Source: Bacteroidota bacterium
GTDB taxonomy: Bacteria; Bacteroidota; Rhodothermia; Rhodothermales; UBA10348
Assembly: GCA_027622005.1 (NCBI GenBank)
Contig: JAQBZH010000020.1
Location: 1 to 46,096 of the forward strand
Reading direction: 5' to 3'
Length of the DNA: 46,096 bases
Position 1 is the first letter of the stretch. Every line of letters begins with the position of its first letter. Below are positions 17,743 through 27,595 of this stretch, piece after piece. Both the position numbers and the translations under genes were made by a program. The notes below the pieces were generated by a model. The model saw only the letters and a program-made list of their open reading frames with translations, was not told the DNA's origin and made no database searches.

Positions 17743-17817
17743 TTTCTTCTTCATTAGAAGGTTTGAAGAGCCTGTCGTAACGTTAAGGCACCTTTCTTCA
17801 ATTAAGCGTGACGTCTT

Positions 17818-18279
17818 ATGACTGCCAGAACTGTTGCCAAACTTGCATGGTCTGTTCCTGTATTTTTATTGGCACTGACCGTGCATCAGGCCTATACGGC
17901 GGTTCAGCTTAAGAAAACCATGGACCAGGGTACGTTGACGTGGGCCGAAGTGACGCGGTACGAGCGATCCGACCGCAAAGACGTAACCGAGGTAGAATTA
18001 GATTTAATCGTGCATTTGCCGGATGGAAGTCAATTTGAGCGCGAAAAACTCACGCTTCCTTACTCGATTGGTCACCGAGTGGAAGCCGATACGCTCGAAG
18101 TTATGGTGCTCCAAGGAGCGGCCCAAGAAATCGTCATCAAAGATATCGGCGACACGCAAGTCAGAATTGCCTGGAGCAATATGGCTATGAGCTTTATTGC
18201 TCTGGTTATGGCGTTTTCGGGTGTTTTCGCGTGGAATCGGATGATGCGCAATCCGGCGGTGACACCAGACTCCGTTTAG
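17818..18279 (+). CDS. DUF3592-like membrane protein
   Basis: 153 aa with an N-terminal membrane helix (about 9-28), a central beta-rich extracytoplasmic domain (about 35-115) and a C-terminal helix (about 118-140) with a short tail. The two-helix plus beta-domain plan and the EVELDLIVHLPDGSQFEREKL / LPYSIGHRVEADTLEVMV pattern resemble DUF3592 proteins. Family assignment is from overall look, not a diagnostic motif. Its function is unknown. It ends 20 bp before the TPP riboswitch region and is a separate unit from the receptor gene. Confidence 0.7.
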   Translation: MTARTVAKLAWSVPVFLLALTVHQAYTAVQLKKTMDQGTLTWAEVTRYERSDRKDVTEVELDLIVHLPDGSQFEREKLTLPYSIGHRVEADTLEVMVLQGAAQEIVIKDIGDTQVRIAWSNMAMSFIALVMAFSGVFAWNRMMRNPAVTPDSV

Positions 18280-18300
18280 TATTTTGACTGGGCCGGACGT

Positions 18301-18381
18301 ATATTCCGGCAGTTGGGGGTGCCTTTCTGGCTGAGATCATACTCCTTGAACCTGTCCGGGTAATGCCGGCGTAGGGAAACA
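18301..18381 (+). promoter_or_regulatory. TPP riboswitch (THI element)
   Basis: Conserved aptamer blocks occur in order: GGGGTGCC (18316-18323), CTGAGA (18331-18336, pyrimidine sensor), GAACCTG (18348-18354) and CCGGGTAATGCCGGCGTAGGGAA (18356-18378, with the pyrophosphate-sensor GCGTAGGGA). TTCC at 18304-18307 can pair with the terminal GGAA to close P1. It sits about 160 bp before the TonB receptor ATG. A 7-bp hairpin (ACACGTT 18401-18407 with AACGTGT 18421-18427) could belong to the expression platform. There is no U-run, so control may be at translation or further downstream. TPP binding should shut the receptor off. Confidence 0.93.
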
Positions 18382-18541
18382 GCGATTTGGCAATCGAGAA
18401 ACACGTTCCGCCTTACAGAAAACGTGTCATTCGTCCGCTTTCAAGGCCCTTCCACCTTCAAACTGATGTATTTCGGGTGTGAATTTACCCAGTCGGAATG
18501 AATCAGATATTTTTTACGCGATAGTTGTTGAATTTGGAAAA

Positions 18542-21112
18542 ATGGCCCTGAAATCCCGAAATATTGAGTTTTCCGCACGCGTCTTGGTCCTTGCCGTGGT
18601 AGCTGTTTGTTTGCAGTTTTATCCTGGCGAGGAGGTGTCGGCACAGGTCATTAGCCTCCAAAAGGGAGTGCTTTCAGGGATGATTACGGGCGAAAGCCAA
18701 CGTCCGTTGGCTGGAGCAACCATTCAAATGTTTGTCGTAGGGTCCGATTTAGCCCGATTTGGAGCTACCTCCGCCGAAAATGGCAGCTTTCAATTTTTCG
18801 GAATTCCCGAAGGCCGATACGATGTCCAGATCACGTATGTAGGATTTGGCGCAAGACGCTATCCGGTTCTCATTGAAGCCGACAAAACGGCCCAGCTTGA
18901 CGTCGAGATGACCGCGGAAGCGGTAGTTTTCGATGAGATCGTGGTCAGTTCGGGGCGTGCTCGCGAGCAGCTCTCGCCTGTAACGTTTTCCAATATTTCT
19001 GCCGAAGAACTGGGACGACAACCGGACATGAAAGACCTCCCGGTGCATCTGGCGCGGCAACCATCTATAACTTTTCATTCGGAAAACGGCAATGCGGTTG
19101 GGTATTCGACGCTCAGGATGCGTGGTTTTGACCAGCGAAGGTTAGCGGTATCCATCAACGGCATACCGCAAAACGATCCGGAAGAGTTCAACGTGTTCTG
19201 GATCAACTTTTTTGACATTCAGGGCGCGGTTCAAGACATCCAAATTCAGCGCGGATCGGCGTCGTCAGTATATGGCACGGCGGCAATCGGGGGGGCCATC
19301 AACGTTCGCGCCCTTCCGTACACCCCGGATTTTAATGCTACGCTGCAGATCGGCGGAGGCGCGTTCGGGACCCGGCGATATTCTGCCGCAGTGAATTCTG
19401 GACTCTTGAACAGTAAATACGTGTTTTTCGGCCGTTTAAGCCGGTTAGAGTCCGATGGATACAGGGATTGGTCCTGGACAGAGTTTTGGCGCTATTTCGT
19501 AGGGATTACTCGATACGGAGATCGCTCGACACTCACACTGCAATCGTACGGCGGCCCGCAAAAGGATGGGTTGGCCTTTATAGGCATTCCCAAAGCTGCT
19601 AACAATAAGACGGTCGACGACGGATTCGGTGGTACCATCCATCGAAAGTCCAACGCATCGAGTGCTACAAAAGACATGGAATCCTTCCATCAGCCGCACG
19701 TCGAGGTGTTACACACATTTGACTTGTCATCCGAGTGGCAAATCAATCAAAAGATGTTTTGGGTGAAAGGGGAAGGGTATTTCGATTTTGGTGGTACGTT
19801 TCGAAGCGCCAACTACTTGCGGCTACCGGCAGGATTTGTTGGTGATGGCGATAGAAGCCTGCCGCTTTTCATCTCGCGACCTGATGTCTCGGTACTTTTT
19901 CGGGCATACCTCGATCAGTGGCAGATTGGTTGGATGCCGCGAGTTACCCGAACCTCCGAGAATGCGACGACGACTATTGCGCTCGAGGCTCGTCTGCACC
20001 GAAGCCACCGATGGGGACGGATTCAGGAGTCATTTGGCATTCCAGAAGAGTTTGTCGGTTCTGCCAACGACGTACGAGTCTATTCGTTTAAAGGAGAAAA
20101 AACCATTGCTTCGGCGTCCGTGTCGCATTTAAGGCGATTCTCCGATTTATGGGCCGTTGGCCTTGATGCCCAGTTTACGACCATGAAGTATCGTATTTGG
20201 GACGAAGCTTTTTACGGGACTTCCTTCGAAAAACCGTATGTGTTTGTAAATCCACGACTCGGGATTACTTATCGACCAGAGCAAGCGGTCAGCGCTTACG
20301 CCAGTCTGGCTTATTCCAGCCGCGAACCCCGGATGAAAAATCTGTACGATGGTGAAGAAGCAGGTGAAGGGTTCCTTCCTCAATTTGAAACAGGGTCCGA
20401 AGGACGCCCCGACACCGACAAACCGTTTATCAAACCAGAACACCTCGTAGACGTCGAATTAGGTGGAACGTGGAAAGGCCAGCGATTTAAGATCAGTTCC
20501 AATCTATTCCTCATGCAATTCAAAGACGAATTGGTACCAAGCGGTGGCCTCGATCAATACGGCGTACCCCGAACTGGAAACGCCGACAAGAGCCGGCACG
20601 TTGGGATTGAGGTAGACGCGGCTGTTAAAGTGACCAAAGGACTGGATTTTGCAGGTAATTTTACATGGTCCCACAATCGATTTATCCAATTTGATGAGTT
20701 TGTGACCCTGGGCGACTTTTCGACAACTGCGATCGATCGATCAAAAAACTCGATTGCTGGATTTCCCTCACAAAGCGGAAACGCGATAATGACCTATTCG
20801 AGGAGCGGCTTGGTAGCCTCGCTGATGACGTCTCTAGTAGGCAAACAATTTGTTGACAACGGAAACGGAACGGATAACCTGGGTCAAAAAAACGACGACC
20901 TGACCCTCGAATCATTCGTTTTAGTTGATGCTGCCATCCACTACGCGTTCGCACAGGGATCGGTTTTGGATGGACTTACGGTCGGATTGGACGTCAATAA
21001 CATCATGGACACCAAGGTCTTAACCTTTGGTCAGGTCAGCTTTGGCAGTCCCGAATTTTTCCCTGCTGCCACGAGGCATGCCTTCCTTTCGTTGAAATAC
21101 CGGGTAAAATAA
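18542..21112 (+). CDS. TonB-dependent outer-membrane receptor, predicted thiamine transporter
   Basis: 856 aa from ATG 18542. A GTG 63 bases earlier is in frame but would put 21 non-signal residues ahead of the signal peptide. The signal peptide (about 1-34) ends at VSA-Q. A carboxypeptidase-regulatory-like beta sandwich (about 40-125; GMITGESQRPLAGATI, YDVQITYVGFG) follows. Then come a TonB-box-like FDEIVVSSGR, the plug (about 130-245; LRMRGFDQRR, GSASSVYGTAAIGGAIN) and a 22-strand-type barrel. The last residues (FLSLKYRVK) end in Lys rather than the usual aromatic residue. Substrate inference rests on the TPP riboswitch directly upstream. Thiamine-regulated TonB receptors are known in Bacteroidota. 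Its stop is 6 bp from the stop of the convergent operon. Confidence 0.92.
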   Translation: MALKSRNIEFSARVLVLAVVAVCLQFYPGEEVSAQVISLQKGVLSGMITGESQRPLAGATIQMFVVGSDLARFGATSAENGSFQFFGIPEGRYDVQITYVGFGARRYPVLIEADKTAQLDVEMTAEAVVFDEIVVSSGRAREQLSPVTFSNISAEELGRQPDMKDLPVHLARQPSITFHSENGNAVGYSTLRMRGFDQRRLAVSINGIPQNDPEEFNVFWINFFDIQGAVQDIQIQRGSASSVYGTAAIGGAINVRALPYTPDFNATLQIGGGAFGTRRYSAAVNSGLLNSKYVFFGRLSRLESDGYRDWSWTEFWRYFVGITRYGDRSTLTLQSYGGPQKDGLAFIGIPKAANNKTVDDGFGGTIHRKSNASSATKDMESFHQPHVEVLHTFDLSSEWQINQKMFWVKGEGYFDFGGTFRSANYLRLPAGFVGDGDRSLPLFISRPDVSVLFRAYLDQWQIGWMPRVTRTSENATTTIALEARLHRSHRWGRIQESFGIPEEFVGSANDVRVYSFKGEKTIASASVSHLRRFSDLWAVGLDAQFTTMKYRIWDEAFYGTSFEKPYVFVNPRLGITYRPEQAVSAYASLAYSSREPRMKNLYDGEEAGEGFLPQFETGSEGRPDTDKPFIKPEHLVDVELGGTWKGQRFKISSNLFLMQFKDELVPSGGLDQYGVPRTGNADKSRHVGIEVDAAVKVTKGLDFAGNFTWSHNRFIQFDEFVTLGDFSTTAIDRSKNSIAGFPSQSGNAIMTYSRSGLVASLMTSLVGKQFVDNGNGTDNLGQKNDDLTLESFVLVDAAIHYAFAQGSVLDGLTVGLDVNNIMDTKVLTFGQVSFGSPEFFPAATRHAFLSLKYRVK

Positions 21113-21118
21113 AAAGGG

Positions 21119-22012
21119 CTACCAGGTCATCAGCTTCATACAGAAAACGGAGCCGCCGGACTTTAGAAACTCGTCCGTGTCGAGTTCGATTACTTCGAAT
21201 CCGTGGCTTCTAAGCGCTGCGTTCGTCTGTTCGCACCCCTTTTGAATGAGGACGTGTTTTCGATCCGGGCAATGGGCATTGCACGCAAACAAGGTCCGCG
21301 CTTCGTTTTCCGGAGCCTCGATCACCACGGGGAAAAAGTGCCGAATGAGCGCCCTTCCTTCGCCAGTAAATGCGTCAGGATAAATGAGAACCGTATCGTC
21401 ATCCAGAATACACATACACGTGTCTAGATGATAAAATTCGGGGTCTTCCAGGGCCAATAACATAATGGGAACGCCCAGCTTCTCAGAAATCAGTTCATAG
21501 ACGCCAGGGTCAGTCCGGAAACCAAAACCACCCCAAATAAGCCGTTTTCCTGAATGCCAGAGGGCATCTCCCATTCCTTCAAACTCGGTCGTACCATTCG
21601 CCAGGTCGTCAATAATATCGTATCCAAGATTCTCAAAGTGACGTCGGAAGTATTGGACTTCGCGAGCGCGCTCAGGAGCAAACATTTTGGAAAGCACTAC
21701 ACCTTTCCGGCGTCCATCTTCCGATACATAAGGAAGCGTTTGATTAGCGCAAAACACCATATCCGGGAGGCCCTGAATGCCGCCCACTTCATCAACTTCA
21801 AGTCCACATTGGACATACGCGCTTTTGAGAGATATCCAATCTTTCCGGGCCTGTGCCCGATCGACTTCGCCAATGTTGCCGCTCATATGAGCATTGATGA
21901 CGTAGGTCACGTCAAAGTGCTCGGGAGAGGTCATTAAAATGCGGGTAGGATGCGGCAAAAACGGTAAGTTGGCGAGATCAAAATTGATATCCGCGACGCG
22001 CCGATGGGTCAT
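21119..22012 (-). CDS. Amidinotransferase/dimethylargininase-fold hydrolase
   Basis: 297 aa, guanidino-group-modifying superfamily (arginine deiminase, dimethylarginine hydrolase, amidinotransferase). Motifs are LPDMVFCANQ, EFEGMGDALW (acidic substrate-binding residues), FYHLDTCMCIL (catalytic His) and the C-terminal SGGSVFCMKL, whose cysteine is the expected nucleophile. It has no signal peptide. It should hydrolyse or transfer the amidino group of an arginine-like compound. The exact substrate (arginine, methylarginine, other) cannot be told by eye. It is the last gene of a four-gene operon, starting 2 bp after the lipoprotein stop, and abuts the TonB receptor tail to tail. Confidence 0.85.
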   Translation of the reverse strand: MTHRRVADINFDLANLPFLPHPTRILMTSPEHFDVTYVINAHMSGNIGEVDRAQARKDWISLKSAYVQCGLEVDEVGGIQGLPDMVFCANQTLPYVSEDGRRKGVVLSKMFAPERAREVQYFRRHFENLGYDIIDDLANGTTEFEGMGDALWHSGKRLIWGGFGFRTDPGVYELISEKLGVPIMLLALEDPEFYHLDTCMCILDDDTVLIYPDAFTGEGRALIRHFFPVVIEAPENEARTLFACNAHCPDRKHVLIQKGCEQTNAALRSHGFEVIELDTDEFLKSGGSVFCMKLMTW

Positions 22013-22014
22013 AT

Positions 22015-23088
22015 TTAAGTAGCCTCTTTCTTGGATCCACGATCTGAGACCATTTCTTTTAGGTGCGCGCCCATCGACTGCATAAGCTCTTTTATTGCAT
22101 CTTCCTCAACGTCGAGGGAAATTTTCACCAAGCCTTCAACCGTGGTGATGTCAATTTCCTCGATTTGTTCAACTAATTCAGGAGCGTCGGCTAAACCAAG
22201 GCGAGCCGCGGCGCGCAGACCACTAAAAACGTTGGCTAGGTCTTTTGCGGAAACCTCTGCCGAGGGCTCAATGAGGAGGACTCCTTCGATTTCCCGTCCG
22301 GTCGTATTGGCCCCAATTCCGATTGATTGGATGGCTTTTACGGTTGAAATGATTTGCGCCATCTGGCCTTCGACTTTTAAGCTATCCATGGCAGGCAGGA
22401 GTTCGTTGATATTGCGAACAATCACCCAACTTTCGCGCTTTTCAACTTGAAGCAACAAGTCGTCCGTGATTCCCGACGACTCTGGGCCATTGGCCCTACT
22501 GACCAAACGTTCGAGTTGACCTGAATTATTGGAGATGAGGATCATGGATCCGTCAACCAACGAAAAATGGACGTCTTCGTCTGCGGTAAATCGGTAAGAA
22601 TCTGCCTTTCCCGCCGATTCTATGCGAGTTAGTTCAGAAATGGACTCGATTTTCGAAACCATTTCCGCTTGATTAAAATCAACGAACGCAATCAGGCTTC
22701 CAACGCCGGTCGAGTCCAAGCTGGAAAAGGAAACATACATGTGGTGTACGTCTTCCCGAGGATTGATGCCCAAATAGGTTGCCAGCTGTTCCATCGCAGC
22801 GTCCATGTCGGATTCCGCGGATTTATCACCCATCAGATCTTCCAGCGATTCAAAACCCTTCTGGACGTCCAAATGGGCTACAACCACGGCCGAAGCATCA
22901 AATATGGAGAGCGCTTTTTCGGTTTCGGATGATGCTCCACCAAATAAAGAAGAATCACATCCGGTGAATGTAAAAAGGGAAAGCCCTAAAGCGAAACAGG
23001 TGATGATAAAGCTAAAACGGGCACGACCGAAGTGGCCGTTTCCAACTTTAGAAATCCCTGCGGTTGAACCAGAAATATCCCAATCCAT
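22015..23088 (-). CDS. Lipoprotein of unknown function in an ABC transporter operon
   Basis: 357 aa. An unusually long N-region (about 23 residues, overlapping the permease gene by 41 bp) precedes a hydrophobic signal segment ending in a lipobox FTGC (C44). No alternative in-frame start is closer to the signal segment, so the overlap appears real. The mature part is a mixed alpha/beta protein with two similar-looking halves (FDASAVVVAHLDVQKGFE...; SWVIVRNINELLPAMDS...), much like large DUF lipoproteins that report on surface stress. I recognise no catalytic motif. Position between an ABC-2 exporter and an amidinotransferase-fold enzyme suggests a periplasmic accessory role. Confidence 0.75.
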   Translation of the reverse strand: MDWDISGSTAGISKVGNGHFGRARFSFIITCFALGLSLFTFTGCDSSLFGGASSETEKALSIFDASAVVVAHLDVQKGFESLEDLMGDKSAESDMDAAMEQLATYLGINPREDVHHMYVSFSSLDSTGVGSLIAFVDFNQAEMVSKIESISELTRIESAGKADSYRFTADEDVHFSLVDGSMILISNNSGQLERLVSRANGPESSGITDDLLLQVEKRESWVIVRNINELLPAMDSLKVEGQMAQIISTVKAIQSIGIGANTTGREIEGVLLIEPSAEVSAKDLANVFSGLRAAARLGLADAPELVEQIEEIDITTVEGLVKISLDVEEDAIKELMQSMGAHLKEMVSDRGSKKEAT

Positions 23089-23959
23089 ATATGACGCTGC
23101 CGAATAAAATAGAGGAAATGAGCGGATACCAAGTGGCTACGGCTTCTCCAGATAGGAGTTTCGATTGAATAAAGACCACTTCCACGAAATTGGGGAACAC
23201 GTGGTAAAAGATCTGAAAAACGAAACTAGCGCTGGGGGAGAGAACAGGAACCAATTGTTCGTGTGAAGCAAGAACGGCCGATATAAAAATGAGGCCGTAG
23301 GTCAATATCAATGCTAGACCGTTACTGCGGGTCATGATGGTGACACAAAGGATGACCGAGTACATCACCCCGAACATGACGACGATTAGGGGAATACTAA
23401 GGAGCATGACCGGATGCCAAAGGCCGGTTTTGACCGAAATGGCCACCCAGACACCCAAAATGAGGTAGGTCGCTAGGGCTAAAACGGTCAGCCAGACCCC
23501 CAAAATATGGCCCGATAAAAGCCGCGTCCGACTTACCGGTTTAGAAATCATTAGATCGATGCGGCCCTGTTCAAGAAATCCGCCAATCAGGGGCATGGTG
23601 GCAAATAGTCCCAAAAGTGTACCCAGAAAGTAAGCCGCGCCGAAAACGAAAGAACTAATGTCGATTACAAACGCACCAACACTCATGGCCTCCGCGACCC
23701 ACTCTCCTGTAACTGGATCCTTGACCATTTCTTGAGGAGTCGAATCAAGGCCAAAAATCCGTAGGGCGGAGATGGACCCTTCAACTACATCCAGGTTGAG
23801 CGCAAAAGACAATAACAGCCAGGCCAACGTCGAAACGAGCACGATTCCCTGCGTTAAGCGCATGGCCCATAGCTCGCGAAACGTGAGCAGAAGCGAGCCC
23901 GAAAGGGCCGTTCGGGTTTCGGAATTGGAAAGCAACACGGGTGTTTCGGACGATTTCAT
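23048..23959 (-). CDS. ABC-2 type transporter permease (NosY-like)
   Basis: 303 aa with six predicted membrane helices (about 36-55, 100-125, 150-175, 180-205, 210-235, 278-297). A periplasmic loop lies after TM1 (about 56-98). The cytoplasmic motif GRIDLMISKPVSRTRLLSGHILG is typical of ABC-2/NosY permeases. Start ATG 23959 overlaps the ATPase stop as ATGA, so the two are translationally coupled. It forms the membrane part of the exporter with the preceding ATPase. Cargo is unknown. Confidence 0.9.
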   Translation of the reverse strand: MKSSETPVLLSNSETRTALSGSLLLTFRELWAMRLTQGIVLVSTLAWLLLSFALNLDVVEGSISALRIFGLDSTPQEMVKDPVTGEWVAEAMSVGAFVIDISSFVFGAAYFLGTLLGLFATMPLIGGFLEQGRIDLMISKPVSRTRLLSGHILGVWLTVLALATYLILGVWVAISVKTGLWHPVMLLSIPLIVVMFGVMYSVILCVTIMTRSNGLALILTYGLIFISAVLASHEQLVPVLSPSASFVFQIFYHVFPNFVEVVFIQSKLLSGEAVATWYPLISSILFGSVIYGLGYFWFNRRDF

Positions 23960-24912
23960 GATTTAGCCTTCTGAGAATCGATAATGTCCAAAAATCCAGC
24001 TTCCAACGACCTTCTGTGGCGTTCAATGCTCAAAATATTGACGTTCTGGCTCCGGAGGTGGTCGATCAATTCGTTAAGCGTTTCAGGCAATCCCGAATCG
24101 AGTAATAGAGTTTGCTCAGCTTCCTGGTCTACAATGGTCGGCGCCGATTCGCGCTGCGTTTGAAACGCCTCCAAATTCAAATCAAGTGGTAGGTTTCGGC
24201 ACTGAATACGCCAACCCGTACCCTCAGTCGAGATCTCCGACACCGAGCCAGTCTTTACGATCTCCCCGAAGTTCATGATCGCTACCCGATCGCAAATCAA
24301 TTCAATTTCCGTCAGCAAATGAGAGTTGATCAGAATAGTTTTGCCTTTGGAACGCAGATCGCGTAGTCGATCTCGAATTTCCCGACGGCCAACAGGGTCC
24401 ACGCCGTCGGTTGGCTCATCGAGGACTAAAATGTCAGGATCGTTGAGTAATGCTTGTGCGAGGCCGAGACGCTGCATCATTCCTTTAGAAAACTTTCCCA
24501 CGCGCGTATCGATCCATGAAGCCAGGCCCGCTTCTTCCACCAAACGGGGAATGTGATGTTTTCGATAGTCGGATTCCAAATGGCTCAATCGGCCATATAC
24601 ATCCAGGGTTTGCCGAGCAGTGAGATACGGTGGAAAACGGTGATTTTCAGGCAAATAGCCGAGCTTCCTACGCGCTTGGACGTTTCCGATAGGGAGTCCC
24701 ATCATTGTGGCGGATCCGGCCGTTGGAGATACGATTCCGAGTAAAATTTTCAAAAGCGTAGTCTTTCCGGCTCCGTTAGGGCCCAAAATACCCACAATTT
24801 CGCCGGGAGCCACATCTATATCAACTCCTTTTAGGGCGTGTATTTTACTTCGTCCAAACGTCGAAGTGTACGTTTTGGCTAGGCCCACCGTGGTGATCGC
24901 TGAAATGCTCAT
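23956..24912 (-). CDS. ABC transporter ATP-binding protein
   Basis: 318 aa. Walker A GPNGAGKTT (about 43-51), Q-loop region GYLPENHRFPP, signature FSKGMMQRLGLAQAL, Walker B ILVLDEPTDGVDP, and switch His in NSHLL. A C-terminal extension of about 100 residues (from about 215) resembles the regulatory tail of NosF/CcmA-type subunits. It powers the ABC-2 permease whose ATG overlaps its stop. First gene of the operon ATPase-permease-lipoprotein-amidinotransferase. Start ATG 24912. Confidence 0.94.
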   Translation of the reverse strand: MSISAITTVGLAKTYTSTFGRSKIHALKGVDIDVAPGEIVGILGPNGAGKTTLLKILLGIVSPTAGSATMMGLPIGNVQARRKLGYLPENHRFPPYLTARQTLDVYGRLSHLESDYRKHHIPRLVEEAGLASWIDTRVGKFSKGMMQRLGLAQALLNDPDILVLDEPTDGVDPVGRREIRDRLRDLRSKGKTILINSHLLTEIELICDRVAIMNFGEIVKTGSVSEISTEGTGWRIQCRNLPLDLNLEAFQTQRESAPTIVDQEAEQTLLLDSGLPETLNELIDHLRSQNVNILSIERHRRSLEAGFLDIIDSQKAKS

Positions 24913-24985
24913 AAGGGCCTAATAGGTGAGATTTTACGTAAATAAAGGATCGCTACTGATGGCAATAGGAGGGAGGGAGCGACTG

Positions 24986-26179
24986 CTAACTTCCCAATGC
25001 AACCACTCCCGGCAAAACCTTTCCTTCCAATAATTCAAGCATCGCGCCACCGCCGGTACTTACGTGGCTAACGTTTTCCGACATGCCCGCCATAACGATG
25101 GCGGCAACGGAATCGCCTCCGCCCACTACGGTAAAGGCACCCTCAAAAGTTGCATGGACCAGCGCCTCGGCTATCGCAAACGTTCCTTTTGAGAACGGTT
25201 TCATTTCAAAAACGCCCATAGGACCATTCCAAATCACGGTTTTGGCTTGACGGATCGATGAAGAATAAGCTGCGATGGTCTTCGGGCCGATGTCCAGCCC
25301 CATAAATCCACTCGGAATTTTAATATTAGAATTGTGAGCCGGGGCCGTTTCACTGAACGCGCTTGCACAAATATGATCTATTGGAAGCTTGATTCGGTTG
25401 CCCGCGCGTGCCATGAGATTTCGGGCCAAATCCAGTTTATCGTCCTCTGTAAGGGAAATTCCTGTTTCGATGCCTTTGGCTTTCAAAAACGTATAGGCCA
25501 TGGCGCCGCCTATAAGTAATTCATCGACATGCTGAAGCAAGCTTTCAATGATGCCGATTTTGTCCGAGACTTTCGCGCCGCCAACGATGGCCACAAATGG
25601 ATGATCGGGGTCCTGGGTGACTTTTTTGAGCGTGTCGAGCTCTTTTTGCATCAAAAAACCGGCGGCCTTTTCTTTTATAAGTAGAGCAGCACCAGTCGTG
25701 GAAGCGTGAGCCCGATGGGCCGTGCCGAACGCATCGTTCACATACACATCGGCAAGTCGAGCAAGGCCTTCAGAAACGGCATCTGAATTATCCGTTTCCC
25801 CGGGCTCAAACCGAACGTTTTCAAGGAGCAAAATCTCACCTGGTGCCAGCGATCTCGAAATGGCTTCAACTTGTTCGCCAATCACCTCGGGTGAAATGAT
25901 TATGGGGAGACCGGTAATTCCCGCCAAATATCGGCCAACAGGAGCCATACTGTACTTGGCTACCTCCTGTCCGTCGGGTCGACCCAAATGGCTTACCAAG
26001 ATGACCGACGCGCCCGCCTGCAAAACGTACCTGATGGTTGGCAAGGATGCTCTTATGCGAGTATCGTCGGCCACCGTAATGGTACCGTTTGGCGCCGTAC
26101 TTAGCGGTACGTTAAAATCCACCCGGATCAGCACTCTTTTTCCTGCCAGATTTAGGTCTGTCACGGCGAGGTATTTCAT
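24986..26179 (-). CDS. pgk: Phosphoglycerate kinase
   Basis: 397 aa. Transfers the acyl phosphate of 1,3-bisphosphoglycerate to ADP in glycolysis, reversed in gluconeogenesis. Landmarks: VLIRVDFNVPL (N-terminal substrate site), SHLGRPDG, FGTAHRAHAST, GGAKVSDKI, hinge region, WNGPMGVFEM and GGGDSVAA (nucleotide site). Length is normal. It starts 92 bp after the gap stop and probably forms a glycolytic operon with it, a common bacterial pairing. Confidence 0.97.
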   Translation of the reverse strand: MKYLAVTDLNLAGKRVLIRVDFNVPLSTAPNGTITVADDTRIRASLPTIRYVLQAGASVILVSHLGRPDGQEVAKYSMAPVGRYLAGITGLPIIISPEVIGEQVEAISRSLAPGEILLLENVRFEPGETDNSDAVSEGLARLADVYVNDAFGTAHRAHASTTGAALLIKEKAAGFLMQKELDTLKKVTQDPDHPFVAIVGGAKVSDKIGIIESLLQHVDELLIGGAMAYTFLKAKGIETGISLTEDDKLDLARNLMARAGNRIKLPIDHICASAFSETAPAHNSNIKIPSGFMGLDIGPKTIAAYSSSIRQAKTVIWNGPMGVFEMKPFSKGTFAIAEALVHATFEGAFTVVGGGDSVAAIVMAGMSENVSHVSTGGGAMLELLEGKVLPGVVALGS

Positions 26180-26271
26180 ACAAGACTTCTGTTGTACATG
26201 GGTGATTCAAGTTAAAATCGGCCCCGAGCCTGGTTTCAGTGGAGACCGCTCTCAGTAAAAAATGGCTCGTA

Positions 26272-27595
<1,324 letters not shown>

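Noticed and set aside
18479-18541. GTG-initiated extension of the TonB receptor
   Set aside because: It would add 21 residues before the signal peptide. The ATG at 18542 starts a proper signal.
25722-26258. 178-codon frame antisense to pgk
   Set aside because: It is a shadow of pgk codon structure and shows no motif.
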